A model generated the notes under the pieces. It saw only the letters and a program-made list of their open reading frames with translations, ran no database searches and was not told the DNA's origin. Below, one piece after another: positions 43,771 through 52,919 of a DNA stretch of 64,000 bases. Origin of the DNA: Sungkyunkwania multivorans (GTDB lineage: Bacteria; Bacteroidota; Bacteroidia; Flavobacteriales; Flavobacteriaceae); the NCBI RefSeq assembly GCF_042675645.1, contig NZ_JBHTJH010000004.1, positions 558,001 to 622,000 on the forward strand, in the 5' to 3' direction. Both the position numbers and the translations under genes were made by a program. How positions within the stretch are numbered: position 1 is the stretch's first letter; each line of letters begins with the position of its first letter.

Positions 43771-44523
43771 TTAACTGTTCGGAGTGCTAAAGATCTGCTT
43801 TAGCTTATTCACAACGCTTTGCAGGATCGCAAAGATCGCATCTGAGGAAAATCCGCCGATCAGTGCCAAGGCTACGTTATTGAACAAGGCTGTATTATTC
43901 CCATTTAGACTATTGAAAGGAATGATCTCCGAGATGATCAAACCTGCGATGATCCCCAAAATGATCAAAGCGGAATAATAAATAGAATCTTCCGGAACCA
44001 GCGTTCCTTTTTTGATACCGATGGTCACGTTTCGCAACATGGAGAACAACACTCCAAGGCCCGAAGCCGAAGCGATAAAAGCGAGATTTAAAAGTAGATT
44101 GAGTCCTTGATTGTCCATGATTCCCTTTGCGACGCTGTCGTTGTTGACATTCGGAGAAAGACCCGTACCGATGAACAGCGCCAAAAAGACCAATGTTAGT
44201 AAGATCAGGTTTCGAAGGATGGGAAGTTTGCTAAAGAAGGACTTTTCTCGTTCATTATTTTGAAGCTCTTCGAGATAGGAGATCGACTTTGGTGTTGCTG
44301 GCGCCACATTTTGTACCAAGAGTGCATGTAAGCTCATCAGATCTTCAAAACTATTGGAAGAAGCCAAGGTTGTAACTTCTTTATCGATGGCAATACCATT
44401 TTTCAATGCAAAGGCAAGCATCGTATGCGTTTCCTCTACCAATTCATCGGTGATCCGTTTGGTGATACCCGATGCAGTGTTAGGATACGTGGTGGCCTTG
44501 GGGGTTGCAGTTTTAGTTTCCAT
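43771..44523 (-). CDS. Membrane protein of unknown function
   Basis: The 250-residue protein has a soluble N-terminal helical domain of about 100 residues, then four membrane helices (about 103-121, 142-160, 183-203, 213-235), ending GGFSSDAIFAILQSVVNKLKQ. No family is recognised with certainty. It lies 154 bases downstream of the 1179-residue protein gene on the same strand with no terminator between them, so it may be its third partner, for instance an immunity or anchoring protein (inference). Confidence 0.65.
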   Translation of the reverse strand: METKTATPKATTYPNTASGITKRITDELVEETHTMLAFALKNGIAIDKEVTTLASSNSFEDLMSLHALLVQNVAPATPKSISYLEELQNNEREKSFFSKLPILRNLILLTLVFLALFIGTGLSPNVNNDSVAKGIMDNQGLNLLLNLAFIASASGLGVLFSMLRNVTIGIKKGTLVPEDSIYYSALIILGIIAGLIISEIIPFNSLNGNNTALFNNVALALIGGFSSDAIFAILQSVVNKLKQIFSTPNS

Positions 44524-44677
44524 TGAAGGTTTTATTTATTCTATGTAAAGATCATAAGAAAAGTGTTGTTGTCTAGCCGTATAAATACCCGTTTTGTTTT
44601 GATCTAGCATGATCATTCGAAAAAACGCCCCAAGAACCTTTCGGTTGATGGAGCATTTAAAAAAGGCTAACTTATAG

Positions 44678-47600
44678 CTATGCTAGACTTACAGCTTTTT
44701 GTTCAGGTATGGCCAATTCTTCAACAAAAAGAATGAATTGTCCAGCGCCGTACAACCCAACAAGAACCATTTTTGCAGCAAAAATTCTAGGTTTTTCATC
44801 GATGTCTGCAAATGGCGTAGCTATTCTGTTGGCATTCCAGCTAATATTGGTGAGTGCTCCCGTGACAGACTTCACACTAGGGTCATAGATCGGAGCAGAT
44901 ACTGAAGGTACCAGACCTGCGGCCCCCAAAAGCATATCTATCCATTTAGAGGCTTTATTCCATCCTTTCATAAATGGCTTGTAAGAAGCAATATCCATTA
45001 GTTTCTGTATAGCAGTAATGCCATAGATGATCTCGGCCGTCACCTTATCCCAACGTTGTGTCGGGGATGCAATAAGCGAGGCGATGATATTTGGCAGGGT
45101 AGCCACAAAGAAGCAGGTACCTTGCAATTGTGAAATGGATTTCAAACCAGGCGCCTCCTCTAATTTTGATTCCTGGGCTTTCACTATGGTCAAAGGAAGG
45201 AACCCTATGGTCCCGTAGCAGGCCGCTATTCGCATAAAGGCAATAAATCCTGATTTTACACCATCATTCTCAGTGGCCTGTGGGGTAGCTGCCAGCACTA
45301 TCCTCGAGGCCATATTCGAATCTTGTTGAAAGACTGCTTTGAGGGCATCCCAACTCTTGGCATCAATGAGGCTTTGCGTCATAGCGTTATCTGGAAAAGG
45401 TGCTTTCTCAGCGGCCAATTTATAGATAATGGTTCCAGGTATGGCGACTATCAAACAAACAACATCAAGAATGGTTAGATCATTACCTGTTATTTCTTTG
45501 TAGAGCCAAGAAAGTACGGGAATATCCAATTTTGCATTTAAAATCTCGATGACCCCTTCAACCAAAATGGCTACGATATCCAATGCGGTGTCAATGATGT
45601 TTTCGGCAGATTCGACCAAAATATCCGCAAGAATAGCTACTAGTCGCTTCACGATATCTCCAAAGCTTAACGTACTTATCTGATCGATGACCTGGGTTTT
45701 AAGGGTGTCGAATGCGTTTTGAAAGATCTCGCCTTCCTTTTCGACTGCCCCAAGCAGTGTTTCCAATAACTTTTCTACTTCTGAAGTGATGGTCACCGCA
45801 ATGTCTGCATTGGAACGAGAATCTGAAGCACCGTGCTTTAAATGGTAGGTACCAAAATTAGCTTCTGGCGAATGATGCCCCTCCATTTCCTTTGTATTCG
45901 AAGAACGTTGGCTAAGCGAAGTCTTATTATCTTCCAATCCCGCCCATTCATTGATGTGCTCCTCAATGCCGTCGAATATTTTATTCACTTCGGTCTTAAC
46001 GACACCAATGTCCGCAACCGTTTTCTTCATGAATTGATTGATGATGTTCTTTAAAACATCATGGGATCTTAGAATATCCTTCCATTTGAATAAGAAGCCC
46101 AACCACTTGATAAGGTCCTCGAAGAATACTTTGATCTTCTTTAAAACAAACTCGATGGCTTGCACCACATCGGTAATGGCGGCTAAAATGAAACGATATA
46201 ACTTACCGGCAATTTCAACAAAGAAATGATATAGGCCATCGATCACTTGTACAAAGAAACTCGTAACATCTTCCCAGGCGTCCTTTAGCCAGTTAAAGAT
46301 ATCACCAGCCGTAGATTCGATAGCGCTAGAAACATCATCCAATGCAGCTGCACTCCCTTGTATCATCATTCTGTTGGTCGTCGTATTTACCACGAGTCCA
46401 AAACGCCTCATACCACTCTCACCTTCATGAAACTGGTGTTGACCATTTTGATAGGTCATCCCAAAGAAATCACTTGGCTTGCCGATAAAATCATCTGCGG
46501 AGAATGCGGTGGCCATTCTACCGCTTTTTATCGATGGTTTCACACTTCCATCCTTAGGCAAGGTCGTGGAGGCCTCTACAAATTTTTGAAGTACTTTCGC
46601 CGTTGCATCTTTGTTGTCTTTGGAGACATCTTTTGGCACCAATGGCTGCTTGCTACCATCTTTATTGGTGACTTCGATCTTACCTAGGTCATCACCCGTC
46701 TTCACATTTGAGATGGTATCCAACATCTTGTTCATAGGGTTGATATCGATAGATGACGAGCCATCTTTTAAGCTCAACTTGTAGGTAATTGCGCTTAGAC
46801 TTTCAGTCTCTTGGAGGATGGTGACCGCTCCAGAAGCATCTGTGGTCATATCCACTGGGTTGTCTGGTGACAAGATTTTAAATGTGTTATCGATATAGAC
46901 GCTAACTGGGCTGGTAGATGTAATCGCCAAAGTTTGGTTTGCCAGCGGCAGCTTGTCATCCTGCAATATTTGGATCTGGGTGGTAAAGGTGTTGAATGAT
47001 ATCACATCATTGACATCTGTACTTGGCAAAACGATAGAACGTCTTTTCCATATCGTGGTTATGGGGTCTTGTGAGAGTTTGATGAGATTTTGTCCATTAA
47101 GGTGAGCAAAGATCACACTAGAAGGGTTATCAGCATCAAGATACGAAGCGATTTGCTCCACATTGGACAGAATCGGGATTGGAACGGACCAAGAAGAGGC
47201 ATTTTTCAGATTCCCCGAGGAATTTCTTGTATAGAAAATTTGCCCTTGTGCATTTAGTCCCCAAACCACAAAGGTATTGTTTTGACGATGTGCATAGAGT
47301 TGTTTGACATTTTTGAACAAGGGATTGTCGAGGATATCAACCCCTGCATCCCCATCCTCTTGCTGATCTGGTGTAAACAGCAGTAACTTACCTTGTCCGG
47401 CGACGAAAACGGGCGTCAAGCCACTTTGATCCGTGGTCAATGCAAAGGCAGTGGCGTCTACTGGGATAGAGAGTCTGCTGGGATTGGCCGGTAGTTTAGG
47501 ATTGAACGGATTATAGATGGGCGTATAGATCAATTCTGTGGTCCCAGTAATACTTCCCATGGTGTAAATTCCATCGACGCGTTGGTCCGTTTTTTTTCCC

Positions 47601-48217
47601 AGAGCGCTTGTAATTTTATCGGCCTGTAAATTAGCCGATAGGTCATGGTCGTTCCAGACTTTTCCCGTAATTTTCTTGGAAAGGTCCAAATAGTATCTAA
47701 AGATTGCGCTGTCTGTGTTGGAAGGGTCTTTTAGAATATCAACAACAAAATATTCTTCATTTTTCGCTTGTGCAATATATACATCGTCTATCACTAGAGG
47801 ATCATATGTGGTAGCGCCGTCATAGGCCACTGCACTCCAGGCAATAGGGGTGCCCCAAGAAGATGTGGTATTCTCTTGTTGGAGTGCTAGATAAAGAAAA
47901 CTTTCTGAACCGACCTTGATGATCAAGGCCATATCTATTTTCCCAGTGGCGGAATTCTTCACTACCGTAAAATTGCTTACGGTAACGGTTTTACCACCAT
48001 GGTCACTACTTAAGGCAGAACTTTGGTCAAGTTTCTTCCATCCTTCCTCATCATTAGGGACCTCTCTTGTTACGTAGAAGACACCGTCACTTCCAACGGA
48101 AAAGAATACAGAAAGTCCCTCTTGTGTTTGCAAGGCTTCGAATTTCTTGTTGGCAGCCATGATGACCGCTTGCTTATGGTTTTTCATCAATTTTGATGAA
48201 GCTTTTATCTGTGTCAT
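44678..48217 (-). CDS. Large protein with propeller-like front and amphipathic-helix rear (unknown function)
   Basis: The 1179-residue protein has no signal peptide. Residues 20-395 look like a beta-propeller or lectin-type repeat region: segments such as GVFYVTREVPNDEEGW, AQGQIFYTRNSSG and GQNLIKLSQDP recur at about 50-residue spacing. Residues 400-500 form an Ig-like beta segment. Residues 640-780 are long amphipathic helices rich in Trp and Phe (DIFNWLKDAWEDVTSFF, DLIKWLGFLFKW), then a linker, then more helices with hydrophobic stretches (LTILDVVCLIVAIPGTIIY) and a C-terminus with further membrane-like helices. The design resembles toxin or membrane-remodelling proteins. It is 19 bases downstream of the P47-like gene. 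I could not name a family. Confidence 0.8.
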   Translation of the reverse strand: MTQIKASSKLMKNHKQAVIMAANKKFEALQTQEGLSVFFSVGSDGVFYVTREVPNDEEGWKKLDQSSALSSDHGGKTVTVSNFTVVKNSATGKIDMALIIKVGSESFLYLALQQENTTSSWGTPIAWSAVAYDGATTYDPLVIDDVYIAQAKNEEYFVVDILKDPSNTDSAIFRYYLDLSKKITGKVWNDHDLSANLQADKITSALGKKTDQRVDGIYTMGSITGTTELIYTPIYNPFNPKLPANPSRLSIPVDATAFALTTDQSGLTPVFVAGQGKLLLFTPDQQEDGDAGVDILDNPLFKNVKQLYAHRQNNTFVVWGLNAQGQIFYTRNSSGNLKNASSWSVPIPILSNVEQIASYLDADNPSSVIFAHLNGQNLIKLSQDPITTIWKRRSIVLPSTDVNDVISFNTFTTQIQILQDDKLPLANQTLAITSTSPVSVYIDNTFKILSPDNPVDMTTDASGAVTILQETESLSAITYKLSLKDGSSSIDINPMNKMLDTISNVKTGDDLGKIEVTNKDGSKQPLVPKDVSKDNKDATAKVLQKFVEASTTLPKDGSVKPSIKSGRMATAFSADDFIGKPSDFFGMTYQNGQHQFHEGESGMRRFGLVVNTTTNRMMIQGSAAALDDVSSAIESTAGDIFNWLKDAWEDVTSFFVQVIDGLYHFFVEIAGKLYRFILAAITDVVQAIEFVLKKIKVFFEDLIKWLGFLFKWKDILRSHDVLKNIINQFMKKTVADIGVVKTEVNKIFDGIEEHINEWAGLEDNKTSLSQRSSNTKEMEGHHSPEANFGTYHLKHGASDSRSNADIAVTITSEVEKLLETLLGAVEKEGEIFQNAFDTLKTQVIDQISTLSFGDIVKRLVAILADILVESAENIIDTALDIVAILVEGVIEILNAKLDIPVLSWLYKEITGNDLTILDVVCLIVAIPGTIIYKLAAEKAPFPDNAMTQSLIDAKSWDALKAVFQQDSNMASRIVLAATPQATENDGVKSGFIAFMRIAACYGTIGFLPLTIVKAQESKLEEAPGLKSISQLQGTCFFVATLPNIIASLIASPTQRWDKVTAEIIYGITAIQKLMDIASYKPFMKGWNKASKWIDMLLGAAGLVPSVSAPIYDPSVKSVTGALTNISWNANRIATPFADIDEKPRIFAAKMVLVGLYGAGQFILFVEELAIPEQKAVSLA

Positions 48218-48236
48218 GCTTTCTAAGAGTTATCGA

Positions 48237-50054
48237 TTAATGAAGTTGTAGTTCTGCCTCTTCCTTTTTCATAGAGGCGGCAGTCATGGTTTTGTTCAAG
48301 CGTTCTGCAGTGGGTTCTGCATAGGTGACATCTGCAACCAGATCCTGATTGTTTGAGAACTGTACATTCTTGAATACAAAGGTTTTTCCACCTGGAAATA
48401 CCCAGACATGAGAACCGTTCAGCATGGCCAGTATTTGGTTGTTATAATTACTCAAAAAGGTCTCAATTACTGTGAGGTATCCTTTTATTTCTTTAATGAA
48501 ACCTTTATACGTTCCTGCGGTTACAATGGTTCCCCAAACTCCTGGATTGATATCATCTGATTCATCCTTGACATTGGGTTTGCCGCCAACCAAGGTGACT
48601 TTCAACTGGCCGTAAGCATCTACACCTAATTGATAATCAACGGTGGATTTATACTTCACAAAATTCCCTTCGGCAACGCCACCATCGACATTGACATGCA
48701 TCCATGCCGTTGTTGTGGTGATTACTTGAATAGTATTCCCTGTCAAATGAACTTCCGAGTCAACCGTATATTTAAATGTGATGTTTCCCCAATTGCCCCA
48801 ACAGAAATCTTTACTGGCATTACTGCTTTTTGTGTAAGAGTATGTCAACACTTTTGATGAACCATCATTCACTACTTGGTATTTTAAGGCGCCAGTTGCG
48901 GCTTGCATGCCGATGTTGTATCGCATTTTTACTGGATTCACACAATCTATGGAGCAACTTGTAGAAAAGCTAACACTGTTTAGTTGTGGAGAGAACAGTT
49001 TATTCAGATAGTCCACAAAAGCAGCTTTTTTTATGGCCATGACCCCATTAAAGTTAGCCTCGTTCGCTTTTTCTACCCAGTTCCAACCAAAAGGCACTGC
49101 CGCTGGCATATGATGGTCATCGGCCATGATCAGGTAATTGAGCGTATACATGTCATAATCCTTGGTAGGATTGCCACTACTATCCAAATAGGGTGATACC
49201 AGAAAATTGAGATCGGTAGGAACAATGGATGGTGTAGGTCCTGGCTTGGATGGTTTTATCGAATATCCTAAAAGAAAGTTGCCATCTGGATTATCACCGG
49301 ATTGATTGTTCTTTTGCAGATCCTTAAAATAAGAATTGATAAACGTTCTCGTTAAAAAGATATAGGCATCCGAAGTCGGGTCGAGTCCAGAAATAGACGG
49401 AGCAGAATCGAGTCCGGCAGTATTGAGGTCCAAATATAATTGCTGAACGCTGAACATGGAACCCGGCGAAAGATTCTTTACCTTGTCCTGTACCGATTTT
49501 GGAAGATATGCAAAGGCGCTGTCGCTAGATCGCAAGTCGAGATTGACGTTAAAGCTAAAGACCCATGGTTCTGATTGCGACGACTGTGATATATTGCTCC
49601 AAGTGATATCCCCAAAATTGTTGGTGAGATTGAGAACCTCAAAATTCTTGCAAACCAAGTTGTAGGTCACCAAAGAATTTCCTTTGTCCAGCACGATGAC
49701 ATTGGGGATCTTATCTAGAGGAAATTCCGTGGGAAGGCCGATGCTTGCTCTAAATGCAAAGCCAAATTTCATTTGATACAGTTTTTGTAACAGAGCATTG
49801 TCAGATGGGGCGCCATCTGGGATGGAGAAGGGATCGCCGCCAATTTCTTGCTTAATGTCTTCGAAAGGCTTCGATACCCAACTGCCCTTATTGGTGGTCG
49901 GATCGGTCTGATAGACATAGCACATAACAAACTCATGGCCTTTGTACTTGTCTAAAAAAGATTTCATTGTAGCGTTGATAGAGGCCTGTGTTACCCCTAC
50001 TACCATATCGTATCCGTATTGGGATGCCGATAGATTGGATTGAATTGCACTCAT
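48237..50054 (-). CDS. Putative TULIP/P47-like protein
   Basis: The 605-residue soluble protein has no signal peptide. The opening YGYDMVVGVTQASINATMKSFL strongly recalls the start of P47/OrfX-type TULIP proteins (GWD-x-V-x-x-x-x-x-x-x-x-N), as do a strand-helix-rich middle and the segment VTYNLVCKNFEVLNL. TULIP proteins hold lipids in a tubular cavity. P47 and OrfX proteins accompany botulinum-like and other insecticidal toxins. Here the neighbour is the 1179-residue protein (18-base gap). The assignment is by motif memory and must be tested by profile search. Confidence 0.55.
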   Translation of the reverse strand: MSAIQSNLSASQYGYDMVVGVTQASINATMKSFLDKYKGHEFVMCYVYQTDPTTNKGSWVSKPFEDIKQEIGGDPFSIPDGAPSDNALLQKLYQMKFGFAFRASIGLPTEFPLDKIPNVIVLDKGNSLVTYNLVCKNFEVLNLTNNFGDITWSNISQSSQSEPWVFSFNVNLDLRSSDSAFAYLPKSVQDKVKNLSPGSMFSVQQLYLDLNTAGLDSAPSISGLDPTSDAYIFLTRTFINSYFKDLQKNNQSGDNPDGNFLLGYSIKPSKPGPTPSIVPTDLNFLVSPYLDSSGNPTKDYDMYTLNYLIMADDHHMPAAVPFGWNWVEKANEANFNGVMAIKKAAFVDYLNKLFSPQLNSVSFSTSCSIDCVNPVKMRYNIGMQAATGALKYQVVNDGSSKVLTYSYTKSSNASKDFCWGNWGNITFKYTVDSEVHLTGNTIQVITTTTAWMHVNVDGGVAEGNFVKYKSTVDYQLGVDAYGQLKVTLVGGKPNVKDESDDINPGVWGTIVTAGTYKGFIKEIKGYLTVIETFLSNYNNQILAMLNGSHVWVFPGGKTFVFKNVQFSNNQDLVADVTYAEPTAERLNKTMTAASMKKEEAELQLH

Positions 50055-50344
50055 TGTGATTGGTTTTATGATTAATTAAATGCCTTGTACGGTGGTGGTA
50101 AGCATTGCTATCGGAGGGAACTTCTACCAATGACAAAACTAAAGTGTCTACTTGGTGAATTTTAGCGAACTTCTTCCTGTATTTACAAACCCGTTTTTAT
50201 ACGTGCTTTTATAAGCTTCGACAGTTTTTGCGCTGAAGATTACTTTCAAAAAATTGATTTGTAAGGGATTAAGTGTTATTTTCATCTTAGAATTGTCTCT
50301 CATTACAACAAGGATGTATAATTTCAAGTACGAAAACAATCACC

Positions 50345-51880
50345 ATGCTCACCAAGGTTTATGGAAGTGCTGTCTTTGGAGTGGAGGCGACAACAGTTAC
50401 AGTAGAAGTAAATATCGACAAGGGAATCGGCTATCATTTAGTAGGATTGCCCGATAATGCCATTCGCGAGAGTAATTATCGCATTGCGGCCGCCTTAAAG
50501 AACACCGGTTACAAGATCCCAGGAAAGAAGATCACCATCAATATGGCTCCAGCAGATCTGCGAAAGGAGGGAAGTGCCTACGACCTTACTCTAGCCATCG
50601 GTATCTTGGCAGCTTCAGGACAGATAAGGGAGGATTCGGTGGGCGACTATCTCATCATGGGAGAATTATCGTTAGATGGCGGGCTTCAACCCATCAAAGG
50701 GGCTTTACCCATAGCCATCAAGGCTAGGGAAGAGGGCTTTAAAGGTTTTATCCTTCCAAATGAAAATGCAAAAGAAGCCGCCATCGTAAATGATTTGGAG
50801 GTCTTTGGGGTTGAGAATATCAGGGAAGTGATCGATTTCTTCGATGGTGAAAGCATACTTGAGCAAACAATCATTGACACTAGAGAAGAATTTTATAAAA
50901 ATTTGGACTTTCCAGAGTTTGATTTTGCCGATGTGAAGGGACAGGAAAGTATCAAACGCGCCATGGAGATAGCCGCTGCTGGTGGCCATAATATTATTTT
51001 GATCGGTCCGCCAGGTGCGGGGAAGACCATGCTGGCCAAACGATTGCCCAGCATTCTTCCTCCGATGACCTTGCATGAAGCACTGGAAACCACCAAAATT
51101 CATAGCGTTGTAGGAAGGGTAAAGGATTCAGGTCTTTTAAGCCAGCGCCCTTTTAGAAGTCCACATCATACCATTTCGGATGTGGCCTTGGTTGGAGGAG
51201 GCGCCTATCCACAGCCAGGCGAAATTTCACTTTCCCATAATGGTGTCTTATTCTTAGATGAGCTTCCAGAATTTAAACGAGGCGTTCTCGAAGTGATGCG
51301 ACAGCCTTTAGAAGACAGAGAAGTGACCATCTCTAGAGCAAAGTTTACGGTTACTTATCCATCGTCATTTATGCTGGTGGCGAGTATGAATCCCAGTCCC
51401 GGAGGATATTTTAATGATCCAGATGCTCCGGTCACCTCTACACCAGCCGAGATGCAACGATATCTGAGTAAAATTTCGGGGCCGTTGTTAGACCGAATAG
51501 ATATTCATATCGAGGTCACTCCTGTTCCTTTTGAGGAACTCTCGGATGATCGCAAAGGAGAGAGTAGCGTGGAGATCCGAAAGCGAGTCACCAAGGCCAG
51601 AGTATTGCAGACCGAGCGATTTGCCGATCTAGAGCATGTACATTACAATGCTCAGATGAATACCAAACAGATCCGCGCGTATTGCAAATTGGACGAAGCT
51701 TCTAAGACACTTTTAAAAAATGCCATGGAACGCCTTAATCTTTCTGCGCGTGCCTACGACCGTATCCTAAAAGTCTCAAGGACCATTGCTGATCTGGCTG
51801 GGATGAACGAAGTCGATGGCAGTCATATCGCTGAGGCGATACAATATCGAAGTCTGGATAGAGACGGATGGTTGGGATAA
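50345..51880 (+). CDS. YifB/ComM-type Mg-chelatase-like AAA+ ATPase
   Basis: The 511-residue protein has the ChlI-type N-terminal domain (about 20-140, GIGYHLVGLPDNAIRES), an AAA+ domain with Walker A GPPGAGKTMLAKR (about 221-233) and Walker B GVLFLDELPEF, and a C-terminal Mg_chelatase C domain. ComM in gamma-proteobacteria is a hexameric helicase for branch migration in natural transformation; YifB homologues in Bacteroidota are assumed to do the same. It is a single gene with a bidirectional terminator after it. Confidence 0.95.
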   Translation: MLTKVYGSAVFGVEATTVTVEVNIDKGIGYHLVGLPDNAIRESNYRIAAALKNTGYKIPGKKITINMAPADLRKEGSAYDLTLAIGILAASGQIREDSVGDYLIMGELSLDGGLQPIKGALPIAIKAREEGFKGFILPNENAKEAAIVNDLEVFGVENIREVIDFFDGESILEQTIIDTREEFYKNLDFPEFDFADVKGQESIKRAMEIAAAGGHNIILIGPPGAGKTMLAKRLPSILPPMTLHEALETTKIHSVVGRVKDSGLLSQRPFRSPHHTISDVALVGGGAYPQPGEISLSHNGVLFLDELPEFKRGVLEVMRQPLEDREVTISRAKFTVTYPSSFMLVASMNPSPGGYFNDPDAPVTSTPAEMQRYLSKISGPLLDRIDIHIEVTPVPFEELSDDRKGESSVEIRKRVTKARVLQTERFADLEHVHYNAQMNTKQIRAYCKLDEASKTLLKNAMERLNLSARAYDRILKVSRTIADLAGMNEVDGSHIAEAIQYRSLDRDGWLG

Positions 51881-51906
51881 ATAGGAACGGATGCCTAGAG
51901 CGCAAA

Positions 51907-51934
51907 AAAAACCGTCAATTGCTTAACGGTTTTT
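51907..51934. terminator. Bidirectional terminator after the YifB gene
   Basis: AAAACCGT and ACGGTTTT enclose a 10-base loop, with A- and T-runs on both sides, between convergent genes. Confidence 0.75.
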
Positions 51935-51955
51935 GAAGTTGTTCTTTACTAGGGC

Positions 51956-52495
51956 CTATTGTGATAATGTGCTTAAAAAGGCATCAAAGCTATCCATGAT
52001 AGAATCGCCGCTGTCTTCGCATTCACAGTCATCACAGCAATTTGGGTTAGACTCTCCACTGGGATCACAAGAATCGGATACAACGCAGTAACAATCACAT
52101 TCATCACCACCACAGCTATCTATGATTATTTCACAATTTTCATCACCTTCTCGACCTTTTAATACATTTTCGCTAAACAACTTGGCCTTTCCTTTGAAGT
52201 AAAGTTGTCCATCTCGCTCGATCATGGTGACCTTTTTCACCCCATGCGATTTGGTCTTATACACAATGACCGCTTTATTGGTGATCTTCACTTTTCCAGA
52301 TTTTTTGGCCAAGATCTTCAGTGATGAGAATTTTTTCAACGGAACTCCGATGACCTTCATGGTGCGATCGTAATCTCTCAATAATTCTACAAGTTTTTGT
52401 TCAGCGACATTTACCTCGTCAGTCGCCTCACTTAGAGGCGTCCAGCTTATCACTAGGACCGCTAGCGAAAGCCTTAAGATGTTCAATAATTTCAT
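51956..52495 (-). CDS. Exported protein with cysteine-rich acidic C-terminus
   Basis: The 179-residue protein starts at ATG 52495 with a signal peptide (LLNILRLSLAVLVIS...); an in-frame upstream ATG at 52561 is rejected because it would bury it. After a basic beta-rich part (about 50-115) come 10 cysteines in about 42 residues (CGGDECDCYC, NPNCCDDCEC) within Asp/Glu-rich sequence. This could be a disulfide-rich tail or a metal-binding tail. No family is recognised. Nearest neighbour is a second small Cys-bearing exported protein in divergent orientation. Confidence 0.75.
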   Translation of the reverse strand: MKLLNILRLSLAVLVISWTPLSEATDEVNVAEQKLVELLRDYDRTMKVIGVPLKKFSSLKILAKKSGKVKITNKAVIVYKTKSHGVKKVTMIERDGQLYFKGKAKLFSENVLKGREGDENCEIIIDSCGGDECDCYCVVSDSCDPSGESNPNCCDDCECEDSGDSIMDSFDAFLSTLSQ

Positions 52496-52776
52496 AACTA
52501 ATACTTTTAGGTTGATATTTATTTGAAATAAATGTAGGTCTCTTCTGCATACGAATGGCACATAGATTTCCCCAATCTTTCAGGGTATATCACCTGTTGG
52601 TATAAAGGTCTTTACAGGATAGTTGACCAAATGAAGGCATATCCATTGGTGTCTTTCTCGTCCTCTGGAAACTGAACTGTTTATTCTAAAGTCATTGTTT
52701 ACCAGTAGCGATCCTCATCATTTTCTAGTAGTTTATTTCATGGGTTTTGGGGATAGTATGTTGTTTTTCAGTTTGA

Positions 52777-52784
52777 TAGCTTTG
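52777..52784 (+). promoter_or_regulatory. -7 box of the bacteriocin-like lipoprotein gene
   Basis: TAGCTTTG matches the consensus exactly. The predicted transcript start near 52790 leaves a leader of about 130 bases that includes the hairpin at 52849-52892. No clear -33 partner was found at the usual distance. Confidence 0.45.
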
Positions 52785-52848
52785 TATTGTCAATGTTGAT
52801 AATGTATTTCTAAGACACCTAAAATTTTCACGTCTTATTTTCTAAAGT

Positions 52849-52892
52849 ACAGAAAGAGGACACCTTTTTTGGCGCCCGTGTGGTCTTTCTGT
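52849..52892 (+). promoter_or_regulatory. Leader hairpin before the bacteriocin-like lipoprotein gene
   Basis: ACAGAAAGA pairs perfectly with TCTTTCTGT; the stem continues after two mismatches with ACAC/GTGT. The loop holds GGCGCC. It ends 27 bases before the ATG and may control translation or mRNA stability. Confidence 0.5.
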
Positions 52893-52919
52893 AGAGTATT
52901 AACTAAAACCAATAAAAAA

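Larger units (their letters stand above)
52496..52919. other. Divergent intergenic region between the two Cys-rich exported proteins
   Basis: A 424-base AT-rich gap. It contains a perfect TAnnTTTG box (52777-52784) and a leader hairpin (52849-52892) that belong to the rightward gene. I see no small gene. Confidence 0.6.
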
